This document shows positions 5,849 through 9,304 of a stretch of DNA of 9,304 bases, in pieces; positions within the stretch are counted from its first letter, which is position 1, and each line of letters starts with the position of its first letter. The stretch lies in assembly GCA_050122535.1 (NCBI GenBank), contig JASFIT010000168.1, positions 1-9,304 of the forward strand. Reading direction: 5' to 3'. The notes beneath the pieces are model-generated. The model had not been told where the DNA came from and searched no databases. It was given only the letters and a program-made list of their open reading frames with translations. This stretch comes from JASFEQ01 sp050122535 (lineage in GTDB: Bacteria > Desulfobacterota > DSM-4660 > Desulfatiglandales > HGW-15). The translations under genes were made by a program, and so were the position numbers.

Positions 5849-6532
5849 TTAGCGACCATGGCCACGTCTCTTATGGTACCCGCGATGCAGCCGCCTCCCG
5901 TGCTGGTCCATGCGCCGATCCATGCGTTTGCCGCGCCGGTCTAGCCTCGCATCAATACGCTCACCACGACGGTCCATTTTCCAGTTAATGCGATCGCCGC
6001 GCCGATCCATGCGCCGATCTATTCGATCACCACGCCGGTCTAGCTTCGCGTTGATGCGCTCACCACGACGGTCCATTTTCCGGTCAATACGATCGCCACG
6101 CCTGTCAAGACGTCGGTCTACGCGGTCCCCTTTGCGCTCGAGACGATCCGCCAATTTGGTTTTCCCTTGCTCGCGTGCCCTTTCTGCCTTTCGATCGTAC
6201 CGAGCCTCAATCCGGTCGCCCTTTCGATCCAACCGCGCATCGATTCGGTCCCCTCTTCTGTCCAACCGTCGTTTGATGCGATCCCCTTTGCGATCCAGCC
6301 GTTTCTCTATCCGGTCGCCTTTACGATCCCATCGCGCATCGATTCGGTCCCCTCTCCTATTTAACCGTCCTTCGATGCGATCCCCTCGGCGGTCTTGCCG
6401 TTCCTCGATCCGGTCACCTCTACGATCAAGTCGGTCCTCAATCCGCTGCCCAGGATCATTTTCACCGGCATTTGCCTTGGCTACCGGAAAACCGACCAAA
6501 ACACAACACAAAACAAAGACAATTTTTCTCAT
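5849..6532 (-). CDS. Exported Arg/Asp-rich protein of 11-residue tandem repeats
   Basis: 227 aa from ATG 6532. The signal peptide (RKIVFVLCCVLVGFPVAKANA) is cut after residue 20 or 22. The mature protein is almost entirely 15 units of consensus R-I-[DE]-x-[RK]-[LM]-D-R-[RK]-G-D: eight units at 30-117, a 19-residue break at 118-136 (REQGKTKLADRLERKGD), then seven units at 137-213. A His/Arg/Gly-rich tail closes it. Position 2 is Ile/Val/Met and position 6 mostly Leu/Met/Trp/Tyr, so an 11-residue (three-turn) amphipathic helix is possible, interrupted by Gly at position 10. The protein is highly basic overall and contains no Cys after the signal peptide. Function is unknown; 11-mer repeats also occur in LEA and synuclein-type proteins, an analogy only. 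It is the first gene of the sigma operon by strand and spacing. It may bind nucleic acid, LPS or peptidoglycan, but nothing here proves that. Confidence 0.8.
   Translation of the reverse strand: MRKIVFVLCCVLVGFPVAKANAGENDPGQRIEDRLDRRGDRIEERQDRRGDRIEGRLNRRGDRIDARWDRKGDRIEKRLDRKGDRIKRRLDRRGDRIDARLDRKGDRIEARYDRKAERAREQGKTKLADRLERKGDRVDRRLDRRGDRIDRKMDRRGERINAKLDRRGDRIDRRMDRRGDRINWKMDRRGERIDARLDRRGKRMDRRMDQHGRRLHRGYHKRRGHGR
5894..6445 (-). repeat. Coding 33-bp tandem repeat array with 99-bp higher-order period
   Basis: Fifteen 33-bp units plus one 57-bp break (6125-6181) encode the 11-residue repeats. Near-identical stretches recur exactly 99 bp (three units) apart in both blocks. One pair begins at 5958 and 6057 (CGCTCACCACGACGGTCC...), the other at 6234 and 6333 (CGCGCATCGATTCGGTCC...). 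This points to expansion by three-unit duplication. Confidence 0.85.
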
Positions 6533-6538
6533 TTTACC

Positions 6539-6545
6539 CCTCCTT
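6539..6545 (-). promoter_or_regulatory. Strong ribosome binding site of the repeat-protein gene
   Basis: AAGGAGG on the minus strand lies 6 nt before ATG 6532. It selects that ATG over an in-frame TTG at 6553, which would put the signal peptide behind seven extra residues and overlap the ribosome binding site. Confidence 0.8.
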
Positions 6546-6558
6546 GTCACCAAAGACT

Positions 6559-6570
6559 AGAACGCGTTCT
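6559..6570. promoter_or_regulatory. 12-bp perfect palindrome AGAACGCGTTCT
   Basis: A perfect palindrome in the divergent spacer, 27 bp upstream of ATG 6532 of the sigma operon's first gene. A possible half-site AACGC recurs at 6582-6586. It could be an operator for a dimeric regulator. No good -35/-10 pair was found next to it. Confidence 0.4.
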
Positions 6571-6654
6571 CTATCTCTTAAAACGCACGAGACCGGGGTG
6601 GGTTGACAAGTGGGGGGATCTTTTCCTCACTTTTTCCACAAGGGCGGATGAGGC

Positions 6655-6682
6655 CTTGATTGGAGATCAAGTAGAATAGAAT
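6655..6682 (+). promoter_or_regulatory. Candidate promoter and inverted repeat of the GNAT-M20 operon
   Basis: CTTGAT-N5-ATCAAG (6655-6671) is a 17-bp inverted repeat. It overlaps a possible -35 TTGATT (6656-6661), which is followed after 15 bp by TAGAAT (6677-6682), a one-mismatch -10; another TAGAAT is at 6672-6677. The 15-bp spacing is short, so the promoter call is weak. The position, 25-50 bp before the GNAT start, is suitable. Confidence 0.35.
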
Positions 6683-6706
6683 TTATTGGCATTTCAGGGG
6701 GTAAGC

Positions 6707-7312
6707 ATGATATCCTCTTTGTTTGCGCAAAGAAAAGAGGGTGAAAAAGACAGGATGAAAAAGAATAACAACCGAGGCACAAAGGGAAAACGCCTGAATG
6801 CGAAAATACGTGAAATGGAAATTGACGACTTGGCCGACGTTTTTCATCTCGGCGAATCCGTTTTCAAGGCGGAAAATGTGCCCAATCTATATCGCACTTG
6901 GGGCGAGTTCGAAGTGGTTGAGCTTTTCAATAGTGATTCCGAGTTTTGTCTTGTGGCCGAGGCCAGGAAAAAGATCGTCGGCTTTGCCCTCGGGACAACC
7001 ATAGAGAAAAGCCACTCAGCCTGGAAATACGGCCATCTCATATGGCTGGGTGTGAAGCCCTCCTACCAGAGATCAGGTTTGGGGGAAAAGCTCTTCAATC
7101 GGTTCATCGATCTGATGCTTAAAAATGGCGTCAGGATGCTGCTGGTGGACACAGAAGCGGAAAACCTCCCGGCCCTCTTCTTTTTCCGAAAAATGGGTCT
7201 TGGAAACCCCCAACAACATATCTATCTTACATTGAATTTAGACGCTCGACAGGAGTCCCTCAAGAAGAAACAGAAGGAGGAATCGCCAAATCGGCGATCG
7301 CGTAAGGCCTGA
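6707..7312 (+). CDS. GNAT family N-acetyltransferase
   Basis: 201 aa, first gene of a two-gene unit. GNAT enzymes transfer the acetyl group of acetyl-CoA to an amine. Here the N-terminal 30 residues are basic and probably flexible, then the domain starts at AKIREMEIDDLADVFHLGE. The acetyl-CoA pyrophosphate loop is QRSGLG (121-126), in IWLGVKPSYQRSGLGEKLF, and LLVDTEAENLPALFFFRKMG is the usual motif B helix. PNLYRTWGEFEVVELF matches a subfamily I associate with deltaproteobacteria, whose substrate is unknown. The C-terminus is Lys/Arg-rich. ATG 6707 follows AGGGGG at 6 nt; ATG 6755 is an alternative, and an in-frame TTG at 6686 is less likely. The stop overlaps the M20 start (TGATG at 7310-7314), so translation is probably coupled. 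A protein or small amine could be the target. Confidence 0.85.
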   Translation: MISSLFAQRKEGEKDRMKKNNNRGTKGKRLNAKIREMEIDDLADVFHLGESVFKAENVPNLYRTWGEFEVVELFNSDSEFCLVAEARKKIVGFALGTTIEKSHSAWKYGHLIWLGVKPSYQRSGLGEKLFNRFIDLMLKNGVRMLLVDTEAENLPALFFFRKMGLGNPQQHIYLTLNLDARQESLKKKQKEESPNRRSRKA

Positions 7313-8415
7313 TGCAGAACACCGATACCACCTTCGACCCCACTCGCCTGAAAAGACTCCTGCGCAGGCTTGTGGATATCTACAGTCCTTCTGGCAAAGA
7401 AGAGGAGATCCTCCACTTTCTCAATGGTTACCTCAAACGACACGGTCTTCCCGTCCTGTGCCAGCCCGTCGACGAGAAGCGATACAATCTGGTGCTTATG
7501 CCCCCTGAACAAGAGGTGCATCTGGCGCTTGTGGGTCACCTGGATACCGTTGCCGCCTATGACCTGAACGACTATGGATATGCAGAGCAGGGCGACCAGA
7601 TTAAAGGTCTTGGCACTGCGGATATGAAAGGAGGCTGTGCGGCCATGGTGGAAGCCTATATGACGCTCAACGCATCTGGCCATTCCGAGGCGCCTGTGGC
7701 CCTATGCCTTCTGGTGGGCGAGGAAGAGGAAGGGGACGGGGCAAAACGTCTGGTTGAAGATTACCACTTTCCCTGGGCTGTTGTGGGTGAACCCACAAAT
7801 CTCATACCCTGTTTGAGCAATTACGGCTACGTTGAAGTCCAGATCTGCACTTTTGGGAAAAGGCTTCATGCATCCCTGGCCCATATGACGGAGAATCCTA
7901 TACAGGCCATGCTCCGTCTGATGTTGAGAATTTCCCAGTATATGGAAGAGCAACGGCCAAAGCTGGTCTATAACATCCGTGACCTGTTCAGTTCCCAGTC
8001 GGGCTTTGCGGTTCCCGAGCACTGCGAGGCATGGCTGGATGTCCACTTACCACCCGGCTCTCCCACAGGAACCATTGCGACGGAACTGGAAGAAATCATG
8101 CTTCGCGAGCGCGAGCAGAATGCTCGCCTTGACGCTGAGCTCCGGATCGTGACAATCGATGATGGATATGAACTCCCTGAAAAAGGTCGTATGGTTGAAG
8201 CCCTCAAGGCCGTGTACGCCAGGGGGTCGTTGCCGTGGGAACCCCAATCCTTCCAAAGCCACTCTGACGCCAATCAGCTCTGGGCAGCAGGGATGAAAAC
8301 GATTCTAATGGGTCCGGGTGAACTGGAGATGGCCCACGCACCAGAGGAATCCGTATCATTCCAGCAGATCTGCCAGGCCACCCAACTCTACCAGGACCTA
8401 TTGATGAATATTTGA
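7312..8415 (+). CDS. M20 family zinc deacylase/peptidase (ArgE/DapE-like)
   Basis: 367-aa di-zinc hydrolase of the M20/ArgE/DapE family, cytoplasmic, cleaving N-acyl groups or dipeptide bonds. Metal and catalytic residues are in order: H76 and D78 (GHLDTV), D104 (GTADMKGG), the Glu pair in GEEEEGDG (137-143), E160 (VVGEPT) and H342 (MAHAPEES). The inserted dimerisation domain contains FGKRLHASLAHMTENP, as in the family. Length is within the ArgE/DapE range. Because it is coupled to an acetyltransferase gene, an N-acetylated metabolite is a natural guess (for example acetylornithine or an acetylated lysine-pathway compound). No other biosynthetic gene is adjacent, so no specific name is justified. 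The ATG shares its A with the GNAT stop codon; AAGG lies a few bases upstream. Confidence 0.88.
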   Translation: MQNTDTTFDPTRLKRLLRRLVDIYSPSGKEEEILHFLNGYLKRHGLPVLCQPVDEKRYNLVLMPPEQEVHLALVGHLDTVAAYDLNDYGYAEQGDQIKGLGTADMKGGCAAMVEAYMTLNASGHSEAPVALCLLVGEEEEGDGAKRLVEDYHFPWAVVGEPTNLIPCLSNYGYVEVQICTFGKRLHASLAHMTENPIQAMLRLMLRISQYMEEQRPKLVYNIRDLFSSQSGFAVPEHCEAWLDVHLPPGSPTGTIATELEEIMLREREQNARLDAELRIVTIDDGYELPEKGRMVEALKAVYARGSLPWEPQSFQSHSDANQLWAAGMKTILMGPGELEMAHAPEESVSFQQICQATQLYQDLLMNI

Positions 8416-8494
8416 GGCCCGAGGCGATTGCATCAGATGATATGCGCTTTATGGGGGCAAAACCCAGTGTTAAGCAGGCCTCCGGAATCGCGCA
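8416..8494. other. Short spacer between convergent genes, no clear terminator
   Basis: The 79-bp gap between the M20 and nitronate monooxygenase stops holds no stem longer than about 4-6 bp and no T-run on either strand. Transcription may end inside the opposing gene or by Rho. Confidence 0.4.
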
Positions 8495-9304
8495 TCAAGT
8501 ATCCAGAATTATTCCCAGTTCCTTCACCAGGGCCTCTGCACCCTTGAGGATCTCTTCAACCACCTCCCCTGCAGGCTTCAGGTCACTGATGAGGCCCGCA
8601 ATCTGCCCGCAGTAGATGGTCCCCTCCTCCACTTCCCCTTCCGTCGTCGCACGCTTTGATCGTCCCGGGCCAATGAATTTCAAGAGATCCTGTGGACTGA
8701 TACCGCTCTTTTCTCTCTCTATGATCTCGTCTGTTAGCTTGTTCCTGACGCACCGGGTCGGGCCTATCTGTCTGCCCGTAATGACCGTTCCCGTATCGCT
8801 TGCCCTCAGGATGCTCTCTTTGAACCTGGGATGCCCCATGGCCTCGGGCGTGGCCGCAAAGCGCGTGCCTATCTGTACCCCTTTCGCCCCAAGGGCCAGT
8901 GCCGCCACAAACCCCCTGCTGTCTGCGATGCCCCCGGCTGCAATGACGGGAATATCCAGCTTCTCCACGACCTGGGGGATGAGGGCCATGGTGGTGATCT
9001 CCTCAAACCCATCGTGTCCTCCTGCCTCTATACCCTCAGCAGCCACGGCATCCACGCCCGCTTCGGCCGCCTTAACGGCCAGGGTGGGACTGGGTGACAC
9101 GTGAATCACCTTGCGCCCTGCCTCCTGAATCCCGCCCGTGAACCTCTTGGGGTTTCCAGCGGAGGTGGCAATGACATGGACACCCTCTTCGATCGCCGCC
9201 TCTATCAACGCCTCAGATTCAGGCTTGGCAATGGGCACGTTTATGCCAAAGGGCTTCTTCGTTTTCTCCTTTACGAGGCGGATTTCCTCTCTTAGCTCAT
9301 CCAG
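8495..9304 (-). CDS. Nitronate monooxygenase-like FMN enzyme, 5' end beyond window
   Basis: 269 visible residues; the N-terminus lies past the right edge (the open frame runs to 9304). It is a TIM-barrel flavoprotein of the nitronate monooxygenase / 2-nitropropane dioxygenase family, which also includes FabK enoyl-ACP reductases. Visible landmarks are KPFGINVPIAKP, VIATSAGNP, the catalytic-type His of EAGGHDGF (H97 of the visible part), and the FMN-phosphate loop AAGGIADSRGFVAALALGA then GVQIGTRF. The end GQIAGLISDLKPAGEVVEEI is typical. The GTG at 9238 is internal to FGINVPIAKP and not a start. About 40-60 residues are probably missing. It converges on the M20 gene. Whether it oxidises nitronates or reduces an enoyl thioester cannot be decided from this sequence. 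Confidence 0.88.
   Translation of the reverse strand: MDELREEIRLVKEKTKKPFGINVPIAKPESEALIEAAIEEGVHVIATSAGNPKRFTGGIQEAGRKVIHVSPSPTLAVKAAEAGVDAVAAEGIEAGGHDGFEEITTMALIPQVVEKLDIPVIAAGGIADSRGFVAALALGAKGVQIGTRFAATPEAMGHPRFKESILRASDTGTVITGRQIGPTRCVRNKLTDEIIEREKSGISPQDLLKFIGPGRSKRATTEGEVEEGTIYCGQIAGLISDLKPAGEVVEEILKGAEALVKELGIILDT

Noticed and set aside
5894..6445. Regular 33-bp periodicity resembling a CRISPR array
   Set aside because: The units are contiguous without spacers and encode a conserved 11-residue pattern in one open frame behind a signal peptide.
5849..6532. Repeated RGD tripeptides as integrin-binding motifs
   Set aside because: They arise from the repeat consensus (RRGD/RKGD vary freely) in a protein with no sign of host interaction.
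5910..6560. Long Ser/Arg-rich open frame on the plus strand opposite the repeat gene
   Set aside because: It is the antisense shadow of the repeat array. It has no signal peptide, no ribosome binding site and no independent features.
6603..6632. TTGACA at 6603-6608 as a plus-strand -35 box for the GNAT gene
   Set aside because: No acceptable -10 hexamer lies 15-19 bp downstream (CTCACT or TCACTT).

Overview
The window looks like chromosomal DNA from a Desulfobacterota-type (deltaproteobacterial) anaerobe. This is an inference from gene content: a TPR-tailed cyclase-like C-terminus, a class III CoA-transferase, a nitronate monooxygenase-like flavoenzyme, a characteristic GNAT/M20 pair and a REP-like palindromic repeat. 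There are no rRNA or tRNA genes, no insertion sequence and no CRISPR array. Three stop codons that fit gene overlaps or family ends are TGA, so the standard code applies.

Layout, left to right. (1) 2-775, plus: C-terminal part of a TPR protein with an in-frame TGA at 128-130, probably a pseudogene. It converges on (2) 788-1849, minus: an exported metallo-beta-lactamase-fold hydrolase. A perfect 10-bp hairpin separates the two genes. (3) 2174-3385, minus: a CaiB/BaiF CoA-transferase with a good sigma-70-type promoter that overlaps two inverted repeats. (4) 3459-4008: a noncoding stretch with a REP-like double hairpin and further palindromes. (5) 4009-6532, minus: five genes on one strand. In transcription order they are an exported Arg/Asp-rich protein built of 11-residue repeats, an ECF sigma factor, a small single-pass membrane protein (DUF3619-like, candidate anti-sigma), a 76-aa exported protein, and a DUF3106 repeat protein. 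The last four overlap one another by a few bases. (6) 6707-8415, plus: a GNAT acetyltransferase translationally coupled to an M20 zinc deacylase/peptidase. (7) 8495-9304, minus: nitronate monooxygenase, cut by the right edge.

The most interesting part is 4009-6532. The core order sigma factor, membrane protein, DUF3106 recalls the betaproteobacterial sigma/DUF3619/DUF3106 operon. Here it also has a small conserved exported protein and a 15 x 11-residue cationic repeat protein at its head. A reasonable but unproven reading is an envelope-sensing ECF system: the membrane protein holds the sigma factor and the exported repeat proteins act as periplasmic sensors, chaperones or stress effectors. 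DNA-level oddities here are a 99-bp higher-order repeat, a 15-bp tandem duplication that copies a ribosome binding site plus start codon, and an 11-bp-stem hairpin ahead of the sigma gene.
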